Origin: Escarpia spicata
Taxonomy: Eukaryota; Annelida; Polychaeta; Sabellida; Siboglinidae
Length of the DNA: 64,000 nucleotides
Direction: 5' to 3'
NCBI GenBank assembly: GCA_963995525.1
Contig: OZ023214.1
Location: 50,100,578-50,164,577, forward strand
Numbering within the stretch: the stretch's first letter is position 1; each line of letters starts with the position of its first letter. Both the position numbers and the translations under genes were made by a program. A model generated the notes under the pieces. That model saw only the letters and a list, made by a program, of their open reading frames with translations, was not told the DNA's origin and ran no database searches. Below are positions 48,865-60,742 of this stretch, one piece after another.

Positions 48865-50590
48865 AGTTTAAAAACAATAACAATAAGTTTTATTTAAGTT
48901 CCAAAGATACCAAACAAAGTAATACACTAGTAGGCGTATTGTAGTGCAACTATGGAGATTCCTAAGAAACCCGCAAGGGCTTATAGCTATGACAAAAGCA
49001 GTAACTGTTAATTAAAAAACAATAATGCCATTAATGAGAATACAATTACTTAACTAGTAAATACTTAAACAATATAACGTGAACATTTTAACTTTCAACT
49101 ACTTAAATACTGGGTTTGTTTAAATCCAAGTAAATATTTAGTATAAACAAACAATTTAAGAATCATTTTTTAATAAACTTAATTAAGATAAAACTGTTGG
49201 TATTACTGGAATTAGTTAAGTTTCTTAATAAAGGGACAACAACAAATGTTTAAGTTTCTTTTTTAATCGGTATACTGCCACTGACTGTTTAATTTAAGTT
49301 GTCAGAAAATTCCTGAATTTTGGACCCACGTATTTAACAGAGTGTTATTTATGTTAGTTCTAACCAGAGGTATAAAATAGTCTGTGTGCGCGCTGGTGTT
49401 ATGTCTATGTATATAAATATTGTAATAAAAAGGTTACTGGCTGGAAGCATATGGTTATTACATTGTTACATAAAAACACCCAGCTGATATTTGTATATGT
49501 TATTTATTTATTCTGTGTGGGCAAGGTAATGAGACTTGGTAATTATTCTGATTGCTTTCTTTTGTAAAATATTAAGTTTATTTATTCTTGATGTATAATT
49601 AGGGCACATTACTGTAGATGGGGGGAATTAATGTGCAATTCAGAGTTTTTTATATATAGTCAGGTAAAAATTGCATTAATTTATAAAGCATACCTATGAG
49701 AGGTGAAACCTTAGACACTGAGTTAATATGTAGTGACCAGTTTAAATGTTCCTCTAGATAAATTCCTAAGAATTTCGTTGAAGTAACTTGATTGATATTA
49801 ATTCCATTTAGTTTAATTACTGCATCATATTTATTATATTTTTTATTTTCAAGAGTAAATATAATAAAGTTAGTTATATTTATGTTTAATGATATTTTGT
49901 TACAGTAAAACCACGTTGATATTTTATCAAGTTCTGAATTTACAATAGGGTTAGCAACAAAATAAGTTGACAATATTTGTTGTTTTAACAGTGTCATTTA
50001 TATATAAGAAGAAAAGAAGTGGACCAAGTATTGATCCTTGAGGAACGCTACAAGTCAATAATTCTGAATCTGATTGATTATAAGAAATCAAATTGTTTTC
50101 TGTTTTCCAGGTAGTTTCTAAACCACTGTAAACACACACCTTTTATCTTGTTGATAAAAGGGTTGGACTCTCGATAAGCTAAAGGGCTTCCTTGTCCACT
50201 TGTCATTTAGAGTTAATTCTTTGGGTGGCAATCTTGTTAAATCTTATTGATGTTAAATGCTTTAGATAGCTCAATGAATACTCCTATGTTGTAATACCGG
50301 TTATCTGTGTTTGTGATATTTTATTTATTAGATTAATTAGAGCCATATATGTTCCATATTTCTTTCTGAATCCGTACTGCTTTTGTGCAATAATTTTTAA
50401 TTGAGTAAGAAGGATTATTAACTCGGTTATACATTAGTAGTTCAAGTAATTTAGAAAAAATAAGGTAATATTGATATTGGTCTGCAATTGCTAAATAGTT
50501 TTGGATTAGTTTTGGATTTTCCTTTTTGAATACAGGTATAACCTTTGCAATTTTGAGTTTATCTGGCACTATGCCTGATTAAAATGAAAT
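48865..50590 (-). pseudogene. CR1/Jockey-like LINE, RT to 3' tail
   Basis: Minus-strand RT blocks in order: PDKLKIAKVIPVFKKENPK (about 50,570), PQGSILGPLLFFLYINDT (about 50,040), WFYCNKISLNINITNF, KFLGIYLEEHLNWSLHINSV (about 49,750) and, near 49,300, SVKYVGPKFRNFL with a C-terminal KLKHLL block. The FADD catalytic box that should follow YINDT is lost (NLFCC). Frameshifts and stops separate the blocks. The 3' end near 48,870 has a TTATTG-type simple tail. The endonuclease end was not recognised above 50,590. Confidence 0.8.
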
Positions 50591-51159
50591 GTTTAAAATG
50601 TAAGCAAGTGCGTTTGCTACCAATGTTATTATTCTTTAAATTATGTATACGTGCACATTGTCACACCCATTCGATGAGTTTGATTCTGTTATGTGCATAG
50701 CCGTGGTCCTCGAAGAAATCATGAAAACTATCTAGCAAAATTTCACACCATACATCTGCAACACATATACTACTCATCTACACTTGTCAGGTAATTAAAA
50801 ACATTTAATTACGATAAAAATGTACAGAAGATACAATTAACATGATTTGGACAGCCTTCTGGATACGATACGGTCGCAAAAGTGGAAGAAAACGCCTTTT
50901 GGCATCAAAGGAAGCCCATGGAATGTCGGCGCAGGCGATTGAGAGCATCTGAAAATCATGTTGTAGAGACCGTTGTAGCAGATGTAGTGAATCTACACTA
51001 TATTTCCCCATAGCCGAGCATAATAATGTTTCTTGATTACATTCACAATTTCGCTGCTATGTCTCGGCTTATTTAATCTCTAGTGACATGCATGTTCTGT
51101 AAACTTCTTGCAATTCACATACCTTTTGTTTATATGACACGATAATACTAATATTTAAA
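50591..51159. other. No gene recognised; possible 5' part of the minus-strand LINE
   Basis: A 68-codon minus frame at 51,011-50,805 has no recognisable content. I see no endonuclease motif. Confidence 0.3.
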
Positions 51160-51300
51160 GATATATTTATATATATATATATTTTTTTTTTACTTAATTA
51201 ATTACTGTTTTGATTTATTATTATTTTACATGTAAAGCGCCTTGAATAGTTTCTAACTAGAGTTGGCGTTATATAAGTATATTTATTTATTTATTTATAC
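51160..51300 (+). repeat. LINE/SINE 3' tail with (TTTA)n
   Basis: The sequence tgtaaagcgccttgaa ... ggcgttatataagtat followed by (TTTA)n is a very common 3' end of invertebrate LINEs and SINEs. It is preceded by an AT-rich stretch. Confidence 0.6.
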
Positions 51301-51464
51301 CTCGTTTTCCTACAGATCAATTCCAATCCCGACATCCATTCGTTTCTGCTAGGACAAGAGAGTGATTAGCCAGGTCGACATTACCAACACCAATGACAAA
51401 TGTATCGCCACGCAGTGAATGACCAGCTGACACCCGTCATTATTTGACAGCTGTGATGCCACGG

Positions 51465-51750
51465 TACATTGAAACACCGTTTTGTACTCCTTCAACACTA
51501 AACGTCACCTGAAGACATATTTATTTAAACAAACTTATGGTGGACAGTAGCAAGATTTATTTACAAGACGTTTTAGTAACTCTTGTTAATTTATTGATCT
51601 ATTTTTTATTGTGTAAATTAATTAATTTATAACTAATTTATATATTATTTTAATTGTTTTTATAATGTTTATATATTGTGAGCGCATTGATTAACTATTA
51701 GTTAGAGATCGCGTGGTAAAAGAACCTTTATTATTATTATTATTATTACA
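51465..51750 (+). repeat. LINE 3' end with (TTA)n tail
   Basis: It starts with the end of a LINE ORF2 (ccttcaacactaaacgtcac then ctgaagacatatttatttaa, the L-K-T-Y-L-F type ending). A 3' UTR follows with attgtgagcgcattgattaa, and it ends in a (TTA)n run at 51,729-51,750. Confidence 0.65.
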
Positions 51751-52309
51751 CAAGTGCTCTCAGAAATACATACAAACTGCATAATGCTCCTGCTATTAGT
51801 GGTTCTTTCAGTACCTAATGTCAGACGTTTCCTTAATGTGGTCTAAGCTCAGACAACATTATCGGCTGCCAGATTTTGAACAACGGCTTATGATCTGTCC
51901 AGTATGTAATACGCAGAACAGGGAAGGTACTCCATTGAGAGTATACCCAACAAAACAACGGTTCATTAATTTCAAATGAGTAGACAGAGGTCATAACGTG
52001 ACAATCTCAACAAAGACACGCACTCGCCAAGTGGCAGTAATCGTCAGAAAGAACGTCAAACGAAAGACGTGACGCTGTTGACGCGTTTCTCTCCTACTGT
52101 GACGCAAGATAGAAAATCAAGATGGCACGCTAGGGAAACAGCTTGAAGAAGACACTGTTTCCCTGGGGTATTCTGATTTGTTAGGTTCAACGGCCAAGTA
52201 TATGGTAATTAAGATAGTCCAAGCGGCCTGCTCTTATTGTATACCTGGTTAAAACATCAATCAAATTTAATTACATGTTTAGGCTACACCACAACCCCAC
52301 CATTGCCTG
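51751..52309. other. No gene recognised
   Basis: Between two LINE-derived stretches. No protein similarity or repeat structure seen. Confidence 0.35.
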
Positions 52310-52529
52310 ATCCCAAATTCAGGATGGGAAAGGAGGAGGGTTGTGCGTTGGGCTAGCAACACACCACGTAAAACAGCTCGCTACAGAAACGTCAACAAAT
52401 TCAAACGGTCAAAAAGTATTGGGTGACCAACCGGGGGCTGAGGCAACTAAGCCGCTAATGACGAGCAGGGATGAAAACCGAAAGGAAGTTTCTGTTCCGA
52501 CACAGTCACTGGTAGTACTCAAGCAAGTG

Positions 52530-52758
52530 TGGCAGGTGGAGTGTGCGAACTATGTATGAGACAGGACGAACAGCAAGTGATCAGTGAAATGAAAAGATAC
52601 AACACCAATTTACTGGGTCTGAGTGAGCTGAGATGGACTGACTCTGGCTTTCCGCAGGAGAAACCATCTATTATTCTGGGCGAACTGATGGGCAACACCA
52701 CGAAGGAATGGCACTCGTCATGGATAAATTCTCAAAGAAAAGTCTATTAGAATGTTAT
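52530..52758 (+). pseudogene. RTE endonuclease, N-terminal part
   Basis: The frame reads EMKRYNTNLLGLSELRWTDS, the APE-type endonuclease motif with L-G-L-S-E-x-R-W. After a frame change GQHHEGMALVMDKFSKKS follows, matching H-x-x-G-V-A in RTE endonucleases. The upstream stretch from 52,310 (gcgttgggctagcaacacac, acagctcgctacagaaac) looks like the RTE 5' region. The block is cut off near 52,758 by the foldback-like element. Confidence 0.75.
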
Positions 52759-54409
52759 ATCATTTAAAAGCTCTACATATCCCCGTCCCAATAAGGTATG
52801 TCGTGGAGCTGCCAAGTGGTGCAATAAGCGTGAATCCAAGGCCAATCAAGGTCACCATCAAACGACGAATGTTTAAAAGTACGCCACTCCGCAAATGTTC
52901 TACACTTACAATGGTTGCGTAGCTATTTTGTTTACATGTGTATGTCCATATTGCATACCGTTTGATAGCGTATTGTATCCCCGTAGAAATGAGGTATGTC
53001 GTGGAATTGTAAAATGGTGCTATAACTGTAGAATGAAGGTTAAACAAGGTCAACGTCAAAAGATGAATTTTCGAAATTATGCCTTTCTGCATATAGTAGG
53101 TTAGCCGATATGTTATGTTATACTTTTAACTGCATGTTTGTTAATGACAGGGAATCGTGCTAGATCCATCACACAAAGGATAGGAAAATAGGTGTATGTG
53201 AATGCCACCCTCGATTTTGAAGGTTATTTGAGAGTCACTCAAACTTGTGTAAAAATAAATAAATTAATTAAATGACATCTTGTAGTAAACATCGTTGCAT
53301 AAAACCAAATATCGTATGATATGTATATGAACTGTCTTTGTTATCATGAGTAAACCTTGAGGTTTCTCATATGTATATGGAATAATCTAATATGAAAACG
53401 TGATTTTCTCAATATTGTTTATTGCGTACACCAAAGTTGTTTACACTCCCAATTATTAGTTGTAAGCCTGCTTGTATATATTCATGTTGATATAATGTAC
53501 ATATTATTTATTAGTAGACATGCATTTGGTCATTAGCATGACCTGAAAGGTAAAGAACTTGCCGAAAATGTAGTTATGATGTTGAAGAAGAGAGGTGGCA
53601 GTCGCAGATTAAAACTCTACTAAACAACGCAACACAGTCTACAAACTGTCAGATGTTTTGAGGAACGAGACAATTCAATAGCTCAAGGAGGAATCAAGAT
53701 TTCATGATCTGGTTGACATACGTGGAAACTATGGAGATTATGCTGGACATTATCAGAGCTGAGACGATTGGCAGCTACATAGAATATTTCGCTGCAATTA
53801 TATATTGGCTAACCATCTACGATCATACAAACTATGCCCCGAGAAGACACCCTGAGAAGACAGTGTAATGTTTAGTGATCGATCGCCAGGCGGCGTCGTA
53901 GTTACATAAACATTAAACATTGAACAATTAAGTTTGGCATGGACATTAACAATATTCTGTTTATATGTCATCAGGTTATGTTCTACAATAACATCGTCCT
54001 ATTATATATGTCGTGTTTTGTATTCAGTACGTTAGATACGAGACTGTTTCACTAAATAGATAATATCCTTCGTTATAATCATTGTGCATGTATTGCTATA
54101 CCGTAATTTAGACAGGCTCATAGCATACAGGGCCTGGCCCTATTCACTTGTACAATTGCGATCTCGGATTAATGTCTGGGATTGGCTACTATCATGAGGC
54201 TTATGAGCAACCGTATCGTATCGTTTCGTGACGTGTTCATTGAGTTGTTATGTTACTTGCCCACTTGGCTAAGTGTAAGGTATTTGTGGCGTAAGGTGGG
54301 GGTTGACCAGATTCATCCTGGCTGCCTTCTTCCCCCTGCACTAGTGAACGCAGTAGTTCAATGAACGTAACAGACGGCATCAGAGGTACAAGCAGTATTC
54401 ATTAAAGGA

Positions 54410-55140
54410 AACTTTGTTTTGAAGAAACCCAAAAGGCCCTTAAACCAAATTCCAGCTGATCAGCCAACTGAATTGATGTGTAGATTATACAGGATGCATA
54501 ATGGAATCATCGGCCTTACAAGGAACGATCAAGCCAGGGATACGTGTTGCATCACATGGTCAGAACGATTACGAATGTCACAGTACTCAAGACCCCCCTC
54601 ATCAATAAGGAAGACAACTAGAAAGAGATCACGTTCGACTGCTCTGATGGTGTTCGCCACGGATGAAGCAGGAAGCGTGACGCTGATGACCCAAAGAAGC
54701 ATGTCACAAAGTTCTTGGTGTGTTCAGAGGAACTGACGTTGAATAAGGAAACACTGACGTTTTTGTCAGCAATATCGCTGCTGACTCCATACATGAGCCT
54801 ATAGCAGAAACCGGATTGACCCACAGGGTAACGACATGCCTTTAGTACATGTGACAACGAAATACTCTGATTCAAGTGACGTGGTCAATAGTCAACTCAT
54901 CTAACAGCTAAAGACCAAGAAACATAGTAGTTTAACATCACCCTGAAACAACGAATGTTTGAAGAAACTACATAGTTTCTTGACGCACGGAGGAAGCAAC
55001 GTTCATAAACACTTGCAACTACACAATGTACAAAACACTACCAAAGTTTACAGAAAGCTGCTAAAGCAATAGACGGTGTCACTACTAGACGAACAGTGGA
55101 AATGGTGAATATCATGAAGCTTTAGCTATCCCCAGTCCTG
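54410..55140 (+). pseudogene. Degenerate unknown protein in foldback core
   Basis: The plus frame at 54,419-54,590 reads NQIPADQPTELMCRLYRMHN, then GIIGLTRNDQARDTCCITWS. Further blocks in other frames (HLTAKDQE near 54,900, KQRS near 54,995) follow. The pattern resembles an uncharacterised family I recall from cnidarian and mollusc genomes with a T-R-N-D-Q-A-R-D block. Name, function and link to the arms are unknown. Frameshifts and stops are frequent. Confidence 0.35.
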
Positions 55141-56759
55141 CTGTCTGTAGCCACATGTGGAGGTGACATTAACTCAACACCAAATCTATAGCTTGGTACT
55201 TCTATATTCTTGGTGGGGCTGGACTTCGTACACCCTTGGAACTTCCAGAGACAATCTGAAAGACTTACACAACCTGCGAATGATAACCTGGTCAGCTTCC
55301 ACGCACTAACAGGAATTCAACATCAGCCTCTGGTCATGTTTACAAGTATATCGAGCTTGCAAAATTTACAGAACTAACCAGCACGGGCTGGATATGCTGT
55401 GTGTTACCTATTTTATGGCACTAGCTCGTGAGAAGCAAACCGTCGATCCTGTCAGGATCCAACTCTTTGGGTATGACGATGCTACCCCACCCTCCACCCT
55501 ACAACTTCATAGTGCCCACGCTAATCACCACGCAAATATTTGGGTATAGGCAGATTGTGAATATCTAGCTATATCATCTCATATAGATACATATACGAGG
55601 AAGAAGATATCATAATGCATGTGTGAACGCGGCTATCCCCTATTGACGTCCGTGGATGCCACTCAAATACAGGGCGGCTCGGCGAACTGGCTTGAACGTT
55701 TTTTGTAATGCCGATGTATTCTGCACATGCTAGTAATTGGCTCAGTTTCCTGATCAAAGGCACTTGGTTGAAACGCCTTTTGGTTTTCTTAACATATATA
55801 ATTATAATTAATTAATACTGCACGAGCCTTTGGAGCTGTCTTCTCGGGGTGTTTCATATATGCCAGAGATACTGCTCTCCATCGGAAGGGCATAGTTTGT
55901 ATGATCATAGATATATTTTTGCAGCGAAAAGTTCTATATAGTTACCAATCTTCTCAGCCCTAATGATCTCCATAGTTTCCACGTATATCAACCAGATCCT
56001 AATATTTGGATTCCTCCATAAGATATTGGATAGTCTCGTTCCTCAAAACATCTGAAAGTTGGTCGACTGTGTTGCAAGTAGAGTTCTAATCTGAGATTGC
56101 CATCTCTTTTCTTCAACATTCGAACTACATTTTCGGCAAGCTCTTTAATTTTCAGGTTAAGTTAATGACAAAATTGCATGCATGTGTAGTACTAAATAAT
56201 ATGTACATTACATCAACATGAATATATACAAACACGCTTACAAAGAATAATTGGGTAATTATTATATTATTATCAGATATTTGGTTTTATGTAACGGTGT
56301 TTACTAGAATATGTCATTAACTATTTTTCACAAGTTTGAGTTTATGACCCTCAAATAACCTTCAAAATCGAGGGTGGCATCCACATACACCTATTTTCTT
56401 ATCCCTTGTATGATGGATCTAGCACGAATTCCTGCCATTAACAAACATGCAGTTAAAAGTATAACATCACATGTTGGCTAACCTACTATATGCAGAAATG
56501 CATAATTTCGAAAAAAATTGTTTTGTCTTTGACCTTGTTTATCCTTCACTTCACAGTTAAAGCACCACTGTACAACTCCATGTCATACCTCATTTTGACG
56601 GGGATACAATGCGCTTTCAAACGGTAACATGTGTCTAGTGTATGTAAACAAAGTAGCTACGCAACCATTGTAAGTATAGAACTTTTGCGGAGAAGGTTTA
56701 ACCTTCACTCCACACCTACTGCACCACTTGATAGTTCACCGTCGTATCCCATTTTTACG

Positions 56760-56773
56760 GGGGGGGGGGGGGG
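56760..56773 (+). repeat. G14 homopolymer
   Basis: Fourteen G at a subterminal repeat core in the right arm; other copies have only four or five G there. It looks like slippage expansion. Confidence 0.9.
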
Positions 56774-57274
56774 ACAGTTGGATTTCTAGTGGTATACGAC
56801 ATTGCCATGAATAGATAGGCAACGTAGATATACGCAACCATTTATATTGTATGACGTCGGAATGTCACAATTTCGAACATTTATCACTTGACGGTGACTG
56901 TTTGATCGTCGCTCCACACCTACTTCTTCAACTGACAGCTCCCTGTTATATCTTTTTTTAACGGGGAAGAACGGTTCTGTCACACGGTATATGATATGTG
57001 CATATAAATAAAGTAGTTGCAGGGTCATTGTAACTTCGTGACTTTCGCGGTATTGAAAATAAATCGAATACATCATTTCACGGTGACCTTGTTTGACCTT
57101 AGCTCCACTCGTACCATATTAGGTAACACCCACTTTGACGGGGAGACAATAAGCTTTCCAAAATTATATGATTTGGCCGTCTTTTAACTGATATAACATT
57201 TGGGTGTGTGCAGCGGGGGCGGGGCATTTAAACTCCTACAATAAAGCACTTTTGGGGGATTTGCCGCTCGCCTA

Positions 57275-57780
57275 GAGAAAATGAGAACGGAGAGCGTTTT
57301 GGAAACCTTTCCTCGGAAAATGGACTAGTCATGTTGAAAGATGGTACAACCATCTTTCAACAAAAGACAATCCACAAGTTAACATGGACCAGTCCTGGTG
57401 GTAGAATAAGCAACCAAATAGATCACATCGCAATCAACCAGAAGTGGAAATGATATTTGAAAGACGTCAAGGTGATCAGAGGAGCAGATGCTGGCATTGA
57501 CCATCAACTTGTTGAACTGCAGCTAAAACTTAGAGAAACCCCAAAGAAAACAACAGAACAGCGTTTTAACTCCCAAAGATGTAATGACCCCAAGGAGAAA
57601 AAAAATTTCACTCTGGAACTACTCAACAGGTTCCAAATCCTAAGTGACATCCCAGTAGATGACCTCAATAATCAGTGCCAGAAGATTCAGGAGGTTTTCT
57701 TGGATGTCAATAAAGACATTCTGGGACACCGCACAAAACAGGAAAGAATGGATGATGGACCACTCCTGGATGCTCATTGA
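57275..57780 (+). pseudogene. RTE endonuclease C-terminus and linker
   Basis: The frame reads KTIHKLTWTSPGG, then RISNQIDHIAINQKWK, a stop at 57,451 (TGA), and KDVKVIRGADAGIDHQLVEL with the catalytic S/G-D-H box (here IDH). The N-Q-I-D-H block and the D-H pair are diagnostic of RTE endonucleases. The open frame continues to 57,780 through QLKLRETPKKTTEQRFN. Confidence 0.8.
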
Positions 57781-57900
57781 AGGGAGAAGAGCCACCAAGC
57801 AACGTCTACTAGACGGCATGACATACGATAGCACAGGAGTACAGAGAGAAGAACATAGTAGTGAAACGGAGCACCCGACACGACAAGAGAGTGTACATGG

Positions 57901-58770
57901 ACGAGCTGGCAAGAGAAGCACAAGCAGCAGCAGAGAGGGTGACACGAGAGTGAACGTGGACGAGCTGGCAAGAGAAGCACAAGCAGCAGCAGAGAGGGTG
58001 ACACGAGAGTGAACGTGGACGAGCTGGCAAGAGAAGCACAAGCAGCAGCAGAGAGGGTGACTCGAGAGTGAACGTGGACGAGCTGGCAGAGAAGCACACG
58101 CAGCAGCAGAGAGGGTGACACGAGAGTGAACGTGGACGAGCTGGCAAGAGAAGCACAAGCAGCAGCAGAGAGGGTGACACGAGAGTGAACGTGGACGAGC
58201 TGGCAAGAGAAGCACAAGCAGCAGCAGAGAGGGTGACACGGGAGCGAACGTGGACGAGCTGGCAAGAGAAGCACAAGCAGCAGCAGAGAGGGTGACACGG
58301 GAGTGAACGTGGACGAGCTGGCAAGAGAAGCACAAGCAGCAGCAGAGAGGGTGACACGAGAGTGAACGTGGACGAGCTGGCAAGAAAAGCACAAGCAGCA
58401 GCAGACAGGGTGACACGAGAATGAACGTGGACGAGCTGGCAAGAGAAGCACAAGCAGCAGCAGAGAGGGTGACACGAGAGTGAACGTGGACGAGCTGGCA
58501 AGAGAAGCACAAGCAGCAGCAGAGAGGGTGACACGAGAGTGAACGTGGACGAGCTGGCAAGAGAAGCACAAGCAGCAGCAGAGAGGGTGACACGAGAGTG
58601 AACGTGGACGAGCTGGCAAGAGAAGCACAAGCAGCAGCAGAGAGGGTGACACGAGAGTGAACGTGGACGAGCTGGCAAGAGAAGCACAAGCAGCAGCAGA
58701 GAGGGTGACACGAGAGTGAACGTGGACGAGCTGGCAAGAGAAGCACAAGCAGCAGCAGAGGGGGTGACAC
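57901..58770. repeat. 59-bp minisatellite, 15 copies, from RTE coding sequence
   Basis: The unit gacgagctggcaagagaagc + acaagcagcagcagagaggg + tgacacgagagtgaacgtg repeats 15 times with few changes; copy 4 lacks two bases. In the last copy the frame reads DELAREAQAAAEGV and continues into the RTE linker, so the unit comes from the RTE ORF. Because 59 is not a multiple of three, successive copies cycle through all frames. The minus strand has no stop in any frame, which yields three overlapping Leu/Cys-rich open frames of 332-376 codons; I treat these as artefacts. Confidence 0.95.
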
Positions 58771-58789
58771 AAGAACCGTCTATAAAATC

Positions 58790-59697
58790 ACAAAGACCTT
58801 GGCAGGAAACAAGTCCAACAAATCGACAGTTGTCAATGATAAGAATGGAAACGTCATCACCAAGGAAGATCAACAGCTCAACATATGGGCAGAGCACTTC
58901 CGGGAAATTTTAAACAGAGACGACCCCAGAAGAAGCAGCCGAAATACATACTACAGGAAAACAGTTGGAGGTGAAACAAGGACGTATCACACAACACGAA
59001 ATCGAAGAGGCCATCAGACAGAACAAAGGAAACACAGCACCAGGAGAGGATACAATCACAGCTGACTTGCTGAAGGTAGACCCCCGCTTTTGTTCGAATG
59101 CACTCGTTGAACTATTCAACAAAGTGTTGGAAGAAGAGAGAGTACCAGAGGCATGGAAGAAGGGAGTCAACGTGAAACTACCCCCAAAAGGCAACATTAC
59201 AGAGTGCGACAACTGGAGGGGCATAAATCTCTTGTCTGTACCAGGAAAAAATTCTGCATAGTACTTTTACAAAGAATCGAGAAAAGCACTGAGAAAGGAC
59301 TTCGGGAAGAGCAGGTAGGCTTCAGAATTGGAAGATCGTACACAGACGAGATCTTTATTATTCGGACTATTGTTGAGCAGTCATTAGAGTGGAATTCATC
59401 CCTCTACATTAACTATATGGACTTTGAAATGGCCTTTGACAGCATTCACCATCCATCCATGTGGAAGATATTATAGGCAATACGGCTTCCCACTAAAAGT
59501 GATAAACATCCTGAAGGACAGGTGTACGCTAACAACATGTGTGAGGGATGGTGGACAGCAGAGTGAATGGTTTCATGTGAGGACTGGTGTAAGGCAAGGA
59601 TGTGTCATCTCGCCACTACTCTTTCTAGTAGTCATCCACAGGGTCATGAGAAAAGCCACCAGTGATCAACCAACAGGACTCATATTTAACAAGATTT
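58790..59697 (+). pseudogene. RTE reverse transcriptase, N-terminal and central part
   Basis: RT blocks: WAEHFREILNRDDP, RITQHEIEEAIRQNKGNTAP, VPEAWKKGVNVKLPPKGN with CDNWRGINLLSV, then REEQVGFRIGRSYTDEIF, MDFEMAFDSIHHPSMW (motif A Asp) and VRTGVRQGCVISPLLF (motif B). Three frame changes separate them. The block ends at about 59,697, where a minus-strand LINE is inserted. Confidence 0.85.
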
Positions 59698-59698
59698 A

Positions 59699-60065
59699 AC
59701 AAGATTGCCATCCAGAAAATTAATTCTAGATGGCAGGTGGACAAGGAAGCCTCTTAGCTTATCGAGAATCCAATACTTTTATCTACGTGTATCTCGTCCT
59801 TTTAATGTATGTGTCGATTTTATTTTTAAACATATTCACGCTACTAGCACCAACACAATCAGGAGATAATCTGTTCCATTCATTTACAGTCCTTTGTGAG
59901 AATGAGAACTTTCTTATATCTAATCCACACTGCTCCTTTACTAACGTAGCTTCATGTCCTCTTGTCCTTCTACCTTTCTTAACTGAGAAAAAAATATTTC
60001 TATCAATATTTTCATAACCATTCAATATTTTAAACACTTCTATCTTATCTGATATGGGGATTAAC
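59699..60065 (-). mobile_element. LINE 3' fragment nested in the RTE
   Basis: The minus frame reads DKIEVFKILNGYENIDRNIF, FSVKKGRRTRGHEATLVKEQ and FSQRTVNEWNRLSPDCVGAS, a conserved C-terminus of CR1/Jockey-like LINEs. Its 3' end near 59,707-59,734 is a stem-loop (GCCATCCAGAA with TTCTAGATGGC, one mismatch). It separates RTE motif B from motif C. Part of the flanking atttaacaag is duplicated at 59,687-59,706, but I could not prove a target duplication. Confidence 0.8.
59707..59734. repeat. Stem-loop at LINE 3' end
   Basis: Inverted arms of 11 bp with one mismatch around a 6-nt AT loop. Such 3' hairpins can serve as recognition sites for the LINE reverse transcriptase; that role is inferred. 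Confidence 0.6.
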
Positions 60066-60742
60066 GAGACGACTCGAATACATAGATTTTGCGGATGATA
60101 TTGGCCTCCTCTCACACCCTCAAAAAGACATCCACTATAAAGCAGACAATGTAGACACGACAGCAAGAACAGTTGGTCTCAAGATGCATCCAACCAAGAC
60201 CGAACCAATGAAGATAAAGATCCGCGGTGCAAGGAAGATAACCGTGAGAGGGAAAGTGCTAGAGGAGGCGAACGACTTCAAGTATCTTGGCAGCTTCATC
60301 TCAGCAGACAGCAACATAGAAAAGGAGATCTCCACCAGGATCGGTATGGCAGCATAAGCCTTCTACAAACTCACCAACATTTGGAGATCCACTACCTTGC
60401 ACATAAACACAAAGCTAAAAATATACAGATCAAACGTTCGCTCAGTACATCAGAAACGTGGAGAACCAACAAGAAGATCGGGAGTCGACTGAGAGGTTTT
60501 GAAGGAAGGTGTCTCAGACAAATCCTGATAATACGTTGGGAACAGCATGTGACAAACAAGAACATCTCAGAACGCACCAACATCAACAACATCGTTGATG
60601 AAATGAAACGGTGGAGATGGCTTGGCCATGTTCTTCGCATGGACAGAAAGAGCCTACAACACGCCGCTCTAAATGGAAACCACCTAGAAAACGGAAGAGA
60701 GGCAGACAACTGAGCACCTGGAGAAGAACCATAGAAGAAGCT
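60065..60742 (+). pseudogene. RTE RT motif C and C-terminal domain
   Basis: Resumes with IDFADDIGLLSHPQKD (motif C FADD), GLKMHPTKTEPMKIKI and NDFKYLGSFISADSNIEKEI, then a TAA at about 60,355. After frame changes the C-terminal blocks RLRGFEGRCLRQIL, RWRWLGHVLRMDRKS and KRKRGRQLSTWRRTIEEA follow, typical of RTE. Confidence 0.85.

Larger units (their letters stand above)
52750..57180. mobile_element. Foldback-like element with >1 kb inverted arms
   Basis: The left arm 52,750-53,880 reappears in reverse complement at 55,830-57,180. Matching landmarks: ccctcgattttgaaggttat (53,211) against the inverse at about 56,350; aacatgcagttaaaagtata (inverse of 53,121) at about 56,443; gaaactatggagat (53,726) against atctccatagtttc at about 55,967; ccccgagaagacaccctgag (53,836) against its inverse near 55,840. 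Arm ends carry diverged 160-200 bp subterminal repeats with a ccccgt / acgggg core, two in the left arm (52,781; 52,979) and four in the right (56,597; 56,757; 56,961; 57,137). The 1.95-kb core holds one degenerate reading frame. It interrupts the RTE endonuclease. I cannot name the family. Confidence 0.7.
52310..60742 (+). mobile_element. RTE-type LINE, split by nested insertions
   Basis: Coding blocks in the right order on the plus strand: 5' region and endonuclease start (52,310-52,758), endonuclease end (57,275-57,530), linker (57,530-58,890), RT (58,960-59,697 and 60,065-60,360) and the C-terminal domain (60,440-60,742). Between them sit the foldback-like element (52,750-57,180), a 59-bp minisatellite (57,901-58,770) and a minus-strand LINE (59,699-60,065). 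About 80 residues of endonuclease between the first two blocks were not found, so the 52.3-kb part may be a separate copy, or that part was deleted. Confidence 0.7.

Noticed and set aside
57640..58897. Three overlapping minus-strand open frames of 332-376 codons, Leu/Cys-rich with 59-residue periodicity
   Set aside because: All come from the same 59-bp minisatellite read in three frames. The plus-strand derivation from the RTE linker explains the sequence.
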